A stretch of DNA of 64,000 bases from Alloyangia pacifica (GCF_020524285.1 NZ_JAIVKX010000007.1:1-64000), one strand, 5' to 3'; shown: positions 21,223 through 30,630, counted from the first letter of the stretch. The notes: a model not told the origin generated them from the sequence alone. Made by a program: numbers and translations.

Positions 21223-23349
21223 ATGGCACGACGGGCAGGTATCGCGGCATTGCTCGCAGGGGCAACGGCCCTGGCGGGCGCCCCCCATGCGGACACCGTG
21301 CCGAGCTACAACCTCTACGGCCTGCCCGGCCTCGTGGACATGCCCGACGCCAACATGTCGCCCGATGCCACGCTGGCGCTGACCTACGGCCGCATGGGGA
21401 CCGCCAACCGCGGGTCGGTCAGTTTCCAGATCGCCCCGCGGCTCGTCGGCACCTTCCGCTATACCGGCATCGGCAGCTTCGATCACCGCGCCTCGGTGGA
21501 CGGGGTCTACTACGACCGCAGCTTCGATGTGCGCTTCCAGCTTCTGACCGAAAGCGGCTGGCGCCCCTCGGTGGTGATCGGCCTGCAGGATTTCATCGGA
21601 ACCGGCCTCTACAGCGCCGAATACCTCGTCGCCACCAAGACCATCGCGCCCGGGCTGCAAGTCACCGGCGGTCTCGGCTGGGGCCGTCTCGGCAGCTACA
21701 ACGGCTTCGGCGGCTTCGGCACCCGCTCCGAGGAGGTGCTCGACGACGGCGGCCAGCCCACCACCGACCGCTGGTTCCGCGGCGACATCGCGCCCTTCGG
21801 CGGCATCGCCTGGTCGCCGGATGACCGGCTGACCTTCAAGCTCGAGTATTCCTCGGACCAATACGACCTCGAGCGCGAGAACTCGACCTTCGAGCACAAT
21901 TCGCCGATCAATGTCGGCATGGACTACCGCTTCAAGGGCGGCAGCCAGCTGTCGCTCTACTACGCCCATGGCAGCACCATCGGCGCGCAATATACCTACA
22001 CGATGAACCCCAAGACGCTCGGCGTGCCCGGCGGCACCGAGACCGCGCCGCTTCCGGTGAAGCCGCGCAGCGCCGCCGAGGCGCGCGATCTTGGCTGGAC
22101 CAGCGATATCTCCGGCACCGAAGCCTCGACGCAGGCGCGTCTGGCACGCAGCCTGTCGCGCGAGAAGCTGGAACTCGAGGGCTTCGATCTCGAACCGAAC
22201 CGCGCCACGCTGCGGCTGCGCAACGACACCTATGGCGCCACCTCGCAGGCGGTCGGCCGCGCGGCCCGGGCGATGAGCCGGATCCTGCCCGGCTCGGTCG
22301 AGGAATTCGTCATCGTCCCCTCCGAGCGCGGCATGCCGGCCTCGGCCATCACCCTGCGCCGCTCGGATCTCGAGGCGCTGGAAAACGAGGCCGCCGCCGA
22401 CATGCTGGCACGCACCGGCTTCGGCGAGGCCCCGGCGAACACGCCGCCGATGGAGCTCGACGATCACCCGCGCTTCCTGTGGTCTCTGGCGCCCTATTAC
22501 AACTACGCCACCTTCGATCCCGACGGCCCGCTGCGGCTCGACCTCGGCGTCGCCCTGCGCGGCCAGATCGAATTCAGTCCGAACATCGTGCTGAGGGGCT
22601 CGATCGGCAAGAAGATCGTCGGCAACATCGACGACATCACCCGCGAGTCCGCCTCCAACCTGCCACGGGTCCGCACCGACTATGCCGAATACGCCCGCGA
22701 GGCCGATCCGCGCATTCCGCGCCTGACGCTGGCCTTCTACGGCAAGCCCGCCAGCCAGCTCTACAGCCGCCTGACGCTGGGCTACCTCGAGACGATGTAC
22801 GCCGGCGCCTCTGCCGAGATTCTGTGGAAGCCCGTGGGCAGCCGCCTCGCGCTCGGGGCCGAGCTGAACTACGTCGAGCGGCGCGATTTCGACATGCTGT
22901 TCGGCCTGCAGGGCAACGAGACCACCGACCCGGTCACCGGCATCACCCGCAGCTTCCCGCATGTGAACGGCCATGTGTCGGCCTATTACGACTTCGGCAA
23001 CGGCTACAACACGCAGCTCGACGTCGGCCGCTACATCGCCGGAGACAAGGGCGCGACGCTGACCGTCGCCCGCGAGTTCGCCAACGGCTGGCGGATCGGT
23101 GCCTTCGCGACCAAGACCGACGTGTCCTCCAAGGACTTCGGCGAGGGATCCTTCGACAAGGGTCTGTTCTTCACCATCCCGGTCTCCATCGGCACCGGCA
23201 AGCCCTCGCGCAGCGATAGCACCTTCACCATCCGCTCGGTGCAGCGCGACGGCGGCGCCAAGCTGTCGGTCAGCGACCGGCTCTACGAACGCATCCGTGA
23301 CAACCACGAGCCCGACGTGGCCACCTCCTGGGGGAGATTCTGGCGATGA
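21223..23349 (+). CDS. yjbH: YjbH domain exopolysaccharide outer-membrane protein
   Basis: A 708-residue secreted protein with a signal peptide (MARRAGIAALLAGATALAGAPHA). The many alternating aromatic/charged segments are typical of outer-membrane beta-barrels. YjbH/GfcD proteins form a barrel that helps export surface polysaccharide. The N-terminus YNLYGLPGLVDMPDA matches the family. It overlaps the following yjbF-like gene by 4 nt (ATGA). The ATG at 21223 follows GACGAGGACGTG; the open frame upstream is not needed. Confidence 0.88.
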   Translation: MARRAGIAALLAGATALAGAPHADTVPSYNLYGLPGLVDMPDANMSPDATLALTYGRMGTANRGSVSFQIAPRLVGTFRYTGIGSFDHRASVDGVYYDRSFDVRFQLLTESGWRPSVVIGLQDFIGTGLYSAEYLVATKTIAPGLQVTGGLGWGRLGSYNGFGGFGTRSEEVLDDGGQPTTDRWFRGDIAPFGGIAWSPDDRLTFKLEYSSDQYDLERENSTFEHNSPINVGMDYRFKGGSQLSLYYAHGSTIGAQYTYTMNPKTLGVPGGTETAPLPVKPRSAAEARDLGWTSDISGTEASTQARLARSLSREKLELEGFDLEPNRATLRLRNDTYGATSQAVGRAARAMSRILPGSVEEFVIVPSERGMPASAITLRRSDLEALENEAAADMLARTGFGEAPANTPPMELDDHPRFLWSLAPYYNYATFDPDGPLRLDLGVALRGQIEFSPNIVLRGSIGKKIVGNIDDITRESASNLPRVRTDYAEYAREADPRIPRLTLAFYGKPASQLYSRLTLGYLETMYAGASAEILWKPVGSRLALGAELNYVERRDFDMLFGLQGNETTDPVTGITRSFPHVNGHVSAYYDFGNGYNTQLDVGRYIAGDKGATLTVAREFANGWRIGAFATKTDVSSKDFGEGSFDKGLFFTIPVSIGTGKPSRSDSTFTIRSVQRDGGAKLSVSDRLYERIRDNHEPDVATSWGRFWR

Positions 23350-24011
23350 GCTTCAAGACGACCTGCCGCGTCGCGCTTCTGACTGGGCTGATCGCAGCGC
23401 TGGCCGCCTGCGGCAACGACGACAACCGCGACCCGGTGTTTGAAACCGCTTATGCCAGCCTTTTCGGCAAGGACAACGAGGACCAGACGCCGATCTCCGA
23501 CCAGGAGATCGCCGAGACCCTGGCCGCCACCGACCTGCCGGTGATCCGGCTGCGCATCGAGGCGCGCAAGTCCGAGGCCGTGGCGCTGGAAATCGAGCGC
23601 AGCGGCGAGCACCGCACCTATGGCACCGCCAACCGCCAGGGCATCGTGCTGCGTCACGGCATGATCACCGCGACGCGAGGCCTCGGCGGTGACCTGATGT
23701 CGGTCGAGGAAGACCAGCTTCTGAGCCTCGTGCGCGCCCGCAGCGCCGGGCAGGCGCGCTACGTGCAGCGCTACCTCACCCCCGAGGACGTGACCGAAGA
23801 GCTTGTCTACAGCTGCGAGATCCGTCCGCAGCAGCAGGTCGAGGTGACCCCCGGCGTGAGCGGCACGACGGTCCGGGCCGCCTGCAGCAGCGAGACCGCC
23901 CCCAACTTCGCCGATGTCTACATTGTCGATGCGGGCGGCGAGATCGTCGGCTCGCGGCAATGGCTGGGCAAGACCACCGGGTACGTCACCATGCAGCAGC
24001 TGCGGCGCTGA
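23346..24011 (+). CDS. yjbF: YjbF/GfcB family lipoprotein
   Basis: A 221-residue lipoprotein: the signal sequence ends in LIAALAACG, giving lipidation of a cysteine at about residue 22. YjbF/GfcB proteins are periplasmic-facing outer-membrane lipoproteins encoded beside YjbH, with which they act in polysaccharide export. Translational coupling to yjbH supports the assignment. The E. coli partners yjbE and yjbG are not present here. Confidence 0.85.
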   Translation: MSFKTTCRVALLTGLIAALAACGNDDNRDPVFETAYASLFGKDNEDQTPISDQEIAETLAATDLPVIRLRIEARKSEAVALEIERSGEHRTYGTANRQGIVLRHGMITATRGLGGDLMSVEEDQLLSLVRARSAGQARYVQRYLTPEDVTEELVYSCEIRPQQQVEVTPGVSGTTVRAACSSETAPNFADVYIVDAGGEIVGSRQWLGKTTGYVTMQQLRR

Positions 24012-24623
24012 TCAATGCAGCCCGACGCGCCTGACCACGGTTGCCGCCATCAGGCGCAGATCGTAGCACAGGCTCCGGCGGCGCGCGTAGATCAGGTCCA
24101 GTCGCGCCTTGCGCGGCACGCAGCGGCGGCAATAGACCGCCTCGGTCTCGTCGGCATCGCGGCAGGGCGCCAGCAGGCGCTCCTCGGTGCGGTGAAAGGC
24201 CAGGGTGGCCAGACCCGTCACCCCGGGCCGCGCGCGCAGCACCTCGGTGTAGAGCTCGGGAAACATCTCGGTGTAGCGGCGCAGCGGCGGGCGCGGGCCG
24301 ACGAAGCTGATATCGCCGCGCAGGATGTTCCAGAGCTGCGGCAGCTCGTCGAGCCGGTGACGCCTGAGAAATTTTCCCGTTTTCGAGATCCGGTCACTCT
24401 TGTCTCCGCCCGACACACCGCGATCCCCGGCGTCGGGGCGCATGGTGCGGAATTTCCACAGGCGAAAGCCCCGCGCAGGGCTGTGCATCCGTTCCGACAG
24501 GTAGAGCACCGGGCGACCGTCGCGCAGCAGGATGGCAAGGCTGATGCCGAGGATCAGCGGCGACAGCAGGACGAGCAGCAGCGCGGCAAGGCAAATGTCG
24601 AGCAAGCGCTTCGAAACCGTCAT
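24012..24623 (-). CDS. undecaprenyl-phosphate sugar transferase
   Basis: A 203-residue membrane glycosyltransferase that starts lipid-linked polysaccharide repeat units. The N-terminal hydrophobic helix (LDICLAALLLVLLSPLILG) is followed by the bacterial sugar transferase signatures KFRTM, RRHRLDELPQLWNIL and GDISFVGPRPPL. It resembles the short ExoY/WcaJ C-terminal domain type. The start at 24623 (MTVSKRLLDI) fits the family. It ends directly at the yjbF stop (convergent) and is divergent from the export lipoprotein gene, forming one exopolysaccharide locus. Confidence 0.9.
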   Translation of the reverse strand: MTVSKRLLDICLAALLLVLLSPLILGISLAILLRDGRPVLYLSERMHSPARGFRLWKFRTMRPDAGDRGVSGGDKSDRISKTGKFLRRHRLDELPQLWNILRGDISFVGPRPPLRRYTEMFPELYTEVLRARPGVTGLATLAFHRTEERLLAPCRDADETEAVYCRRCVPRKARLDLIYARRRSLCYDLRLMAATVVRRVGLH

Positions 24624-24778
24624 CCCCGTTCGTCTCCTGCAAGCAATCCCACGGCCCGGCGCAGAGAAAACCCACGTCGAAGGCGCCACCTCGGCGCAAG
24701 CGACTTTTCCCAAGCCCAGAAACTGTCTATCACTTTGCTCAAACCTTTAGAAACCCTCGGAATGCCCCGGAGACACCT

Positions 24779-25900
24779 GTGTTGAAACTCTCGCGTAGTC
24801 TTTTTGCCGTCGCTGCGAGCCTTGCTCTTCTGGGGGGCTGCGCGCTGCCGCGCGGCGCGGCGATGCAATCCGAGATCCTCGCCGAAGCCAACAGCGAGAC
24901 CCCGACCTACCAGGTCGTCGAGGTCACCCGCGCCAACATGCCGCTGATCGCCTCCTGGCCGGAAACCGGCCCGACGCTGGACGGCCACTGGCCGCGCACC
25001 GCGACCGGCTCGAACCAGAGCGTGATCCAGACCGGCGACCATATCGACATCCGCATCTGGGACAGCCAGGAGAACTCGCTGCTGACCAACCCGGCCGAGA
25101 AATCGACTGTGCTGCCCGGGGTCGAGGTCGGCTCGAACGGCGCGGTCTTCCTGCCCTATGTCGACGAGGTCTTCGTGCGCGGGCTCAGCCCGGCCTCGGC
25201 CCGCGGCCGCATCCAGGAGAAGCTCGAGGCCATCGTGCCCACCGCGCAGGTGCAGGTCAGCCTTACCGAGGGCCGCGGCAATGCCATCGAGATGGTCAGC
25301 GGCGTCGCCCAGCCGGGCAGCTTCCCGATGCCCTCGCGCAACTACAAGATCCTCGGCGCCATCGCCGACGCCGGCGGCATCAGCCCCGGGCTGAAGAACC
25401 CGCTGGTGCGCCTGATCCGGCAGGGCGCCACCTACGAGATCTCGGCCCGCACGCTGATGGAGAGCGGCACCTACAACTCGCTGCTCATGCCCGGTGACAC
25501 GGTGGTGATCGAAGAGGATTACCGCACCTTCACCGGCATGGGCGCCTCGTCGCGGCAGACGCTGGTGACCTTCCCCAAGGACCAGATCAACGCGCTCGAG
25601 GCGCTGTCGCTGATCGGCGGCCTCTACGACGTGCGCGCCGATCCCACCGGGGTGATGGTGCTGCGCGAGTACACGCCGAAGCAGCTCGGGACGGGCGGTG
25701 CCAAGCCCAACATGCAGCAGGTGGTCTTCTCCTTCGACATGACCACCGCCGACGGGCTCTTCGCCGCGCGCAAGTTCCAGATCTACCCCGACGACGTGGT
25801 GCTGGCGACCGAGAGCCCGCTGGCCGGCCTGCAGACGCTGCTCAGCATCGTCAACAGCGGCGTCACGACCACCCAGCGCACCACCGCGCTGGTCAACTGA
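24779..25900 (+). CDS. polysaccharide export lipoprotein, Wza/KpsD-like
   Basis: A 373-residue outer-membrane polysaccharide export protein. The GTG start gives a lipoprotein signal ending in LALLGGC. The poly-export domain follows (GDHIDIRIWDSQEN, about residues 83-96), then SLBB-type beta-grasp repeats (VSGVAQPGSFPMPSRNYKILGAIADAGG). It would form the outer-membrane channel for exopolysaccharide. TTG at 24782 is an alternative start. A terminator follows. Confidence 0.9.
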   Translation: MLKLSRSLFAVAASLALLGGCALPRGAAMQSEILAEANSETPTYQVVEVTRANMPLIASWPETGPTLDGHWPRTATGSNQSVIQTGDHIDIRIWDSQENSLLTNPAEKSTVLPGVEVGSNGAVFLPYVDEVFVRGLSPASARGRIQEKLEAIVPTAQVQVSLTEGRGNAIEMVSGVAQPGSFPMPSRNYKILGAIADAGGISPGLKNPLVRLIRQGATYEISARTLMESGTYNSLLMPGDTVVIEEDYRTFTGMGASSRQTLVTFPKDQINALEALSLIGGLYDVRADPTGVMVLREYTPKQLGTGGAKPNMQQVVFSFDMTTADGLFAARKFQIYPDDVVLATESPLAGLQTLLSIVNSGVTTTQRTTALVN

Positions 25901-25930
25901 CGCCGACCGGTCCCGGACCGCGGACACCAA

Positions 25931-25957
25931 AAAGGGCGCTCCCTCGGGAGCGCCCTT
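25931..25957. terminator. bidirectional rho-independent terminator
   Basis: The near-perfect palindrome AAAGGGCGCTCCCTCGGGAGCGCCCTTT lies between the converging polysaccharide export and cytochrome c genes. It carries A/T runs on both sides, so it could stop transcription from either strand. Confidence 0.8.
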
Positions 25958-25982
25958 TGTCATTTCAGCGGCTATGCCTGGC

Positions 25983-26396
25983 TTACTCGGAGACCGAGGC
26001 GAGATAAGCGTAGACGTCTTCCATGCCTTTCTTCAGCTTGAAGGTCATGCCCGAGCGCGCGCCGCTGTCGTCGAGATATTCTTTCAGGAAGCCCGAGGGA
26101 TCCTGCACATAGGCTTCGAGGCTCGCCTCGTCCCAGGTCAGGCCCTTCTGCCCGGCTTCGACGATGGAGTCCTTGTAACGGTAGCCCTCCTCGCTGCCCG
26201 CCACGCGCCCGATCACCCCGTAGAGGTTCGGCCCGGTGCGGCCGCCTTTCTGGATCGCCGTGCCGTCATCGGCCTGGATCATGTGGCAGGCGCGGCAGCG
26301 CTGCTGGAAGAGTTTCTCACCCGCCGCGACATCCCCGGCCTGCGCCGAGCCCGCCATGAACATCGCCGCGATGCCAAGTATCATCTTGTTGTACAT
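25983..26396 (-). CDS. c-type cytochrome, cytochrome c2-like
   Basis: A 137-residue periplasmic electron carrier. A signal peptide (MYNKMILGIAAMFMAGSAQA) precedes the haem-binding motif CRACH (about residue 34). The distal methionine is likely in SGMTFKLKK. GPNLYGVIGR is typical of class I cytochrome c2/mitochondrial-like cytochromes that shuttle electrons between the bc1 complex and terminal acceptors. The ATG at 26396 has GGAGAA 4-9 nt upstream. Which oxidase or reaction centre it serves cannot be told from here. Confidence 0.9.
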   Translation of the reverse strand: MYNKMILGIAAMFMAGSAQAGDVAAGEKLFQQRCRACHMIQADDGTAIQKGGRTGPNLYGVIGRVAGSEEGYRYKDSIVEAGQKGLTWDEASLEAYVQDPSGFLKEYLDDSGARSGMTFKLKKGMEDVYAYLASVSE

Positions 26397-26544
26397 ACCA
26401 TTCTCCAGTTTCGCGTCTCCAGGGACAGTTCTAAGTCACTCTGCGGCCCGTTGCGCTGCGACGGAATGCCCGCCTCGGGAAAAACCCCCGACTTGACCTC
26501 GCCGCGGGCACGGAGGAAACAGACGCCTCAGAAGGAGGCGCCGC

Positions 26545-27060
26545 ATGGCCCAGGACATTCCCGCATGGGTGGGCGGAGAGCTCGTCCCGGCGGACAAGCT
26601 CGACGTGCATCTCAAGGGGCTGCGCCACAAGGCGGTCTCGGTCTTCGTCATGCGCGGGGGCCGCACGCTGCTGCAGCGCCGCGCCCTGGAAAAATACCAT
26701 ACGCCGGGTCTCTGGGCGAATGCCTGCTGCACCCATCCGCATTGGGACGAGGATCCGCGCGACTGCGCGCTGCGCCGTCTCGACGAGGAACTGGGGCTGC
26801 GCGGTCTCGATCCGCAGTATCGCGGGCAGGTGGAATACCGCGCCGAGGTCGGCGGCGGCATGACCGAGCACGAGCTGGTCGACATCTTCGTCGCCGAGGC
26901 AGGGGCAGGGGTCGAGGCCGCGCCCAATACCGCCGAGGTGATGGCCACCGAATGGCTGACGCTGCCCGAGTTGCGCGCCCGCATCGCGGCGGAACCGGAG
27001 GCGTTCACGCCCTGGCTGCGCATCTACCTCGCCGAGCATGACGAAATGATCCTTGGCTGA
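26545..27060 (+). CDS. idi: isopentenyl-diphosphate delta-isomerase (type 1)
   Basis: A 171-residue Nudix-fold isomerase that converts isopentenyl to dimethylallyl diphosphate, for quinone and carotenoid precursors. The active-site segments are LWANACCTHPHWDED (catalytic Cys and metal-binding His) and LRRLDEELGL with EHELVDIF (catalytic Glu). A strong ribosome binding site GAAGGAGG precedes the ATG. It is monocistronic and divergent from the cytochrome gene. Confidence 0.94.
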   Translation: MAQDIPAWVGGELVPADKLDVHLKGLRHKAVSVFVMRGGRTLLQRRALEKYHTPGLWANACCTHPHWDEDPRDCALRRLDEELGLRGLDPQYRGQVEYRAEVGGGMTEHELVDIFVAEAGAGVEAAPNTAEVMATEWLTLPELRARIAAEPEAFTPWLRIYLAEHDEMILG

Positions 27061-27101
27061 GGTTTCCACGTGCCGGGCGCCGGGCGGATTGGTTCGCCGC
27101 T

Positions 27102-27692
27102 CTACCGCCGCTTCTTGAGATAGACGTAGTAGGCGCCGCCGCCGCCGTGCTTGATATGCGCTTCCGAGACCTGAAGCACGCAGGCCGAAAGCGGCGGCAT
27201 GCGCAGCCATTGCGGCACCTGGGTCTTCAGCACGCCGCGTCGGCGCGGCATCGGGTCGTGCGGATCCTCGCGCATGCCCTTGCCGGTGATCACCAGCACC
27301 AGCCGGAAGCCCCGCATCTGCGTGCCGAGGATGAACCCCACCAGCTCGCGATGCGCCTGGTCCAAGGTCATGCCGTGCAGGTCGAGCCGCGCCTCGGGCT
27401 GCAGCTTGCCGCGCTTCAGCCGGCCAAACGCCTTGGCATCCATGCGCACCGGATCCTGCGCCAGCCGGTCGGAGGTGGAGGCGAAGAAATCGTGCCGCTC
27501 CTGCGGGCTCGGGGCGCGGGTGCCGAGGGCGAAATTCTGTACCGGGTCGCGGGGCGTGATCGGCTTGCGCAGCTTGGCAGGTTTCGGGGCAGGGGCTTCG
27601 GGCGCCACCTTGCGGCCCGGCAGCTTCTCGGCGCTGCGCGCGACGAGCTCCCAGAGCTCGACCTCCTCGGGGCGCAGCTTGCGGCGGCTCAC
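27102..27692 (-). CDS. Smr domain protein
   Basis: A 196-residue protein with a charged N-terminal half and a C-terminal Smr domain (LDLHGMTLDQAH, about residue 103, and ITGKGMRE about residue 135). Smr domains bind or nick nucleic acid. Small stand-alone versions in Proteobacteria resemble SmrB, a ribosome-rescue nuclease, but that role is not shown here. The GTG start overlaps the mltA stop (GTGA), so it is coupled to mltA. Confidence 0.85.
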   Translation of the reverse strand: MSRRKLRPEEVELWELVARSAEKLPGRKVAPEAPAPKPAKLRKPITPRDPVQNFALGTRAPSPQERHDFFASTSDRLAQDPVRMDAKAFGRLKRGKLQPEARLDLHGMTLDQAHRELVGFILGTQMRGFRLVLVITGKGMREDPHDPMPRRRGVLKTQVPQWLRMPPLSACVLQVSEAHIKHGGGGAYYVYLKKRR

Positions 27693-28756
27693 AGCACCGA
27701 CTCCGGCAGCAGGGCATAAGCGCGCTGGATCGGCAGCAGCACCACCAGGCGGCCCGGATCCTTCATCGTGCCGGCCCGCCGCCCGGCCTCGTCGCCGGTG
27801 CCCATGAAAACATCGGCGCGCTGCGGACCCTTGATGGCCGAGCCGGTGTCCTGCGCGATCATCAGCCGGTGCATCGGCTCGGCGCCCGCCTTCTCGATCC
27901 ACACCGGCGCGCCCAGAGGCACGTAGGCCGGGTCCACGGCGATCGAGCGCAGCGGCGTGATCGAGCGGTTCATCGCGCCAAGCGGGCCGAGCTCGGCGGG
28001 CACCTCGTTCACCTCGCGGAAGAAGACATAGGAGGGGTTGTGCATCAGCAGCTCGGCCCCGTCCTCGGGGTTGTCGCGCACCCAGGCCTTGATCACCTGC
28101 GCCGAAACCTCGTGCAGGGTGAAGATGCCGCGCTCGACAAGTTCGCGGCCGATCGAGCGGTAGGGATGGCCGTTGGCGCCGCCGTAGCCCACCCGCAGGT
28201 GATGGCCATTGGGCAGGCGGATGCGGCCCGAGCCCTGCACCTGCAGGAAGAACAGCTCGACCGGGTCGGCGACCCAGGCGATCTCGAGCCCTCGGCCCTG
28301 CATCACTTCGCCGGTGAGAATGTCGCGGCGCGAGAGCCACGGCCCCTCCGTCTCGCCGACCTCGGGGGGCAGGCGGTAGACCGGGTGGCTGTGCAGCGGA
28401 TCGCGCTGCAGGGCGCCGTCGATCTCCGGCTCGAAATAGCCGGTGAAGAGCCCTTCGGTGCCCTCTTCTTCGTCCTCCGGCGTGCCGGTGATCATCACCG
28501 GGCGGAAGAACAGCTCGAAGAAGGCGCGGGCATCGCCGGCATCCCGCGCCAAGGCGCAGAGCGAGCCCCAGTCGGGATCGTTCATGTCGCCGCAGGTGTT
28601 CAGAAAAACCGAAAGGGCGGCGGAATGATCATCCGTCGCCCATCCGTCGAGATCGCCGAAGCTCAGGATCTCGTAGCTGGTGTCGCTCTCCGCAGCGGCC
28701 ATGGTCCCTGTCAGTATTGCTCCTGTCAGCACGGCGGCCCGGATCGCGCGCCTCAT
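27689..28756 (-). CDS. mltA: membrane-bound lytic murein transglycosylase A
   Basis: A 355-residue peptidoglycan hydrolase that cleaves glycan strands to 1,6-anhydromuropeptides. There is an N-terminal signal peptide without an obvious lipobox (TGTMAAAES). The MltA domain shows GLFTGYFEPEIDG. The C-terminal 3D domain carries catalytic aspartates in AQDTGSAIKGPQRADVFMG. It overlaps its neighbours by 4 nt on both sides, forming a tim44-like/mltA/smr operon. Confidence 0.93.
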   Translation of the reverse strand: MRRAIRAAVLTGAILTGTMAAAESDTSYEILSFGDLDGWATDDHSAALSVFLNTCGDMNDPDWGSLCALARDAGDARAFFELFFRPVMITGTPEDEEEGTEGLFTGYFEPEIDGALQRDPLHSHPVYRLPPEVGETEGPWLSRRDILTGEVMQGRGLEIAWVADPVELFFLQVQGSGRIRLPNGHHLRVGYGGANGHPYRSIGRELVERGIFTLHEVSAQVIKAWVRDNPEDGAELLMHNPSYVFFREVNEVPAELGPLGAMNRSITPLRSIAVDPAYVPLGAPVWIEKAGAEPMHRLMIAQDTGSAIKGPQRADVFMGTGDEAGRRAGTMKDPGRLVVLLPIQRAYALLPESVL

Positions 28757-29412
28757 TCGTCGGTCGCGACCAGCTGCCAGTTCGGATCGTCGCTACCCAT
28801 GTTGCGGGCGTAGGTCCAGACGTCCTTCTGACGTTTCACAGACGTCGGGCTGCCCTCGATCACCGTGCCGGTCGCATCCTTCACCACCGAGGTCAGCTCG
28901 CCGGTGTAGCGCACGGTGATCTCGGCCAGCTTGGTGGCCTCGTCGAAGGTCGCCTCGACCAGGGACATCTCGCGCACGCCGACAAACTCGGCCTCGATGG
29001 TCAGACCCTGCTGGCGGCGGTTCTCGACCACCTCCGCAAAGCTGTCGTAGACATCGGGCGCGAGGAAGGGCTTGAGTTCTTCGACATCGCCGCGCTCGAA
29101 GCCCATGAGGATCATCTCGTAGGCGCCGCGCGCCCCGCCGAGGAATTCGCCGACGTTGAAGCTCGGCTCGGCCGCCTTCATCTTGGCCAGGGCCTTGGCC
29201 GAGGGGCTGCCCTCGGGCGCGTGGTCGATGATGTCGTGGTCCGGCCCGCCTTCGATCACCTCGAAGTCGCGACGGCTGTCATCACGGCGGGCAGGCGCCT
29301 GCGCGGGCGGCTTCTCGAACCCGTCGCGTGTGCCCAGCACGCTCCGCAGACGCAGGATCAGGAAGATCGCGATCGCGGCAAGTACCAGCAGCTGGACGAT
29401 CGGCATATTCAT
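28753..29412 (-). CDS. Tim44/TimA family protein
   Basis: A 219-residue protein with one N-terminal membrane helix (IVQLLVLAAIAIFLILRLRSVLG), a charged linker, and a Tim44-like domain (from about residue 85: FNVGEFLGGARGAYEMILMGF). Alphaproteobacterial TimA proteins are homologues of the mitochondrial import motor subunit; their bacterial function is uncertain. The operon with mltA and the position facing fxsA-secB are conserved in related genomes as far as I know. The start MNMP at 29412 follows GAGG. Confidence 0.85.
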   Translation of the reverse strand: MNMPIVQLLVLAAIAIFLILRLRSVLGTRDGFEKPPAQAPARRDDSRRDFEVIEGGPDHDIIDHAPEGSPSAKALAKMKAAEPSFNVGEFLGGARGAYEMILMGFERGDVEELKPFLAPDVYDSFAEVVENRRQQGLTIEAEFVGVREMSLVEATFDEATKLAEITVRYTGELTSVVKDATGTVIEGSPTSVKRQKDVWTYARNMGSDDPNWQLVATDE

Positions 29413-29517
29413 CGGCACCTCTTGGGCAAAACATGGAAAATCTGATGTTGCATTCCTATGTAGGCACTGGGCGGCGCCAAGTCTACCGGTGCGCAGCCAC
29501 GGAAAAGGAGTGAGGCC

Positions 29518-30033
29518 ATGTGGCTTTTTCTGGCATTCGTCGCAGTGCCGCTGATCGAAATCGCGCTGTTCATCCAGGTCGGGGGGCTGATCGGGCTCTG
29601 GCCGACGTTGCTGATCGTCGTCGTCACCGCAATTCTCGGCACGGCGCTGGTCCGCCGCGAGGGGCTGCGGGCGCTGACCGACGTGCAGAGCTCGTTCTCG
29701 CGGCTGCAGGATCCGACCCGGCCGCTGGCGCATGGCGCGATGATCCTGTTCTCCGGCGCGCTGCTGCTGACGCCGGGCTTCTTCACCGACGCCTGCGGCT
29801 TCGCGCTGCTTATCCCGGCGGTGCGCGACGCGGTGATGCGCTTCGTGTCGAGCCGCATCAAGGTGCAGCGCTTCGAGATGGGCGGGCAGGGGCCGCGCAC
29901 CGCGCAGGGTGGCCCGCAGACCGAACGCTACCGGCCCGGCCCGCGCGAGGATGACGTGATCGAGGGCGATTATACCGAGGTGCCGCCGTCGAAACGTCCC
30001 AATCACCCCGGGTCAGGCTGGACTAAGCATTGA
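29518..30033 (+). CDS. fxsA: FxsA family membrane protein
   Basis: A 171-residue cytoplasmic membrane protein with three to four hydrophobic segments in its first 110 residues (WLFLAFVAVPLIEIALFI and TLLIVVVTAILGTALV among them). A hydrophilic C-terminal tail follows. The FxsA signature RREGLRAL and the segment LLLTPGFFTD match the family. FxsA can suppress F-plasmid exclusion of phage T7 in E. coli; its normal role is unknown. It is followed 53 nt later by secB. Confidence 0.9.
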   Translation: MWLFLAFVAVPLIEIALFIQVGGLIGLWPTLLIVVVTAILGTALVRREGLRALTDVQSSFSRLQDPTRPLAHGAMILFSGALLLTPGFFTDACGFALLIPAVRDAVMRFVSSRIKVQRFEMGGQGPRTAQGGPQTERYRPGPREDDVIEGDYTEVPPSKRPNHPGSGWTKH

Positions 30034-30086
30034 GCCGCCTATCCCGGGCTGCTATTCGGGATACAAAATTCCAACAGGAGCTTTCC

Positions 30087-30608
30087 ATGGCTGAAGAAGC
30101 AACCGAGAACGGCGCAGCCGCCGAACAGCAGACCCCGGCAGCGGTGAAGATGAACGTGCTGGCGCAATTTGTGCGCGACATGAGCTTCGAGAACATCCTC
30201 GCGCAAAAGGGCGTGAGCGGTGAGGTCCAGCCCGACGTGCAGGTGCAGGTCAACCTCGACGCCAAGAAGCGCACCGCCGAGAACCAGTACGAGGTCGTCC
30301 TCAAGCTGAAGGTCGAGTCCAAGTCGAAGGCGACCGGCGACATGCTGTTCATCCTCGAGCTGGACTACGCCGGCGTGTTCAACATCGAAGGCGTGCCGCA
30401 GGAGCAGCTGCACCCGTTCCTGCTGATCGAGTGCCCGCGGATGCTCTTCCCCTTCGTGCGCCGCATCGTGTCGGACGTGACCCGCGACGGTGGCTTCCCG
30501 CCGCTGAACCTGGAAACCATCGATTTCGTCGCGCTGTACCGCAACGAGATCGCACGCCGCCAGCAGGCAACTGCCGCGACCGGCGAAGAGCGCAAGCTCG
30601 ACGCGTAA
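30087..30608 (+). CDS. secB: protein-export chaperone SecB
   Basis: A 173-residue cytosolic chaperone that keeps preproteins unfolded for SecA. Typical segments are VRDMSFENILAQKG, FILELDYAGVFNIEG and LIECPRMLFPFVRRIVSDVTRDGGFPP. The start at 30087 is preceded by ACAGGAG. It is convergent with dnaQ, as in Caulobacter-type origin regions where secB-dnaQ-coaE-aroE-maf lie next to oriC. Confidence 0.96.
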   Translation: MAEEATENGAAAEQQTPAAVKMNVLAQFVRDMSFENILAQKGVSGEVQPDVQVQVNLDAKKRTAENQYEVVLKLKVESKSKATGDMLFILELDYAGVFNIEGVPQEQLHPFLLIECPRMLFPFVRRIVSDVTRDGGFPPLNLETIDFVALYRNEIARRQQATAATGEERKLDA

Positions 30609-30630
30609 GCGCAAAGATGGTGGCGGGGCC

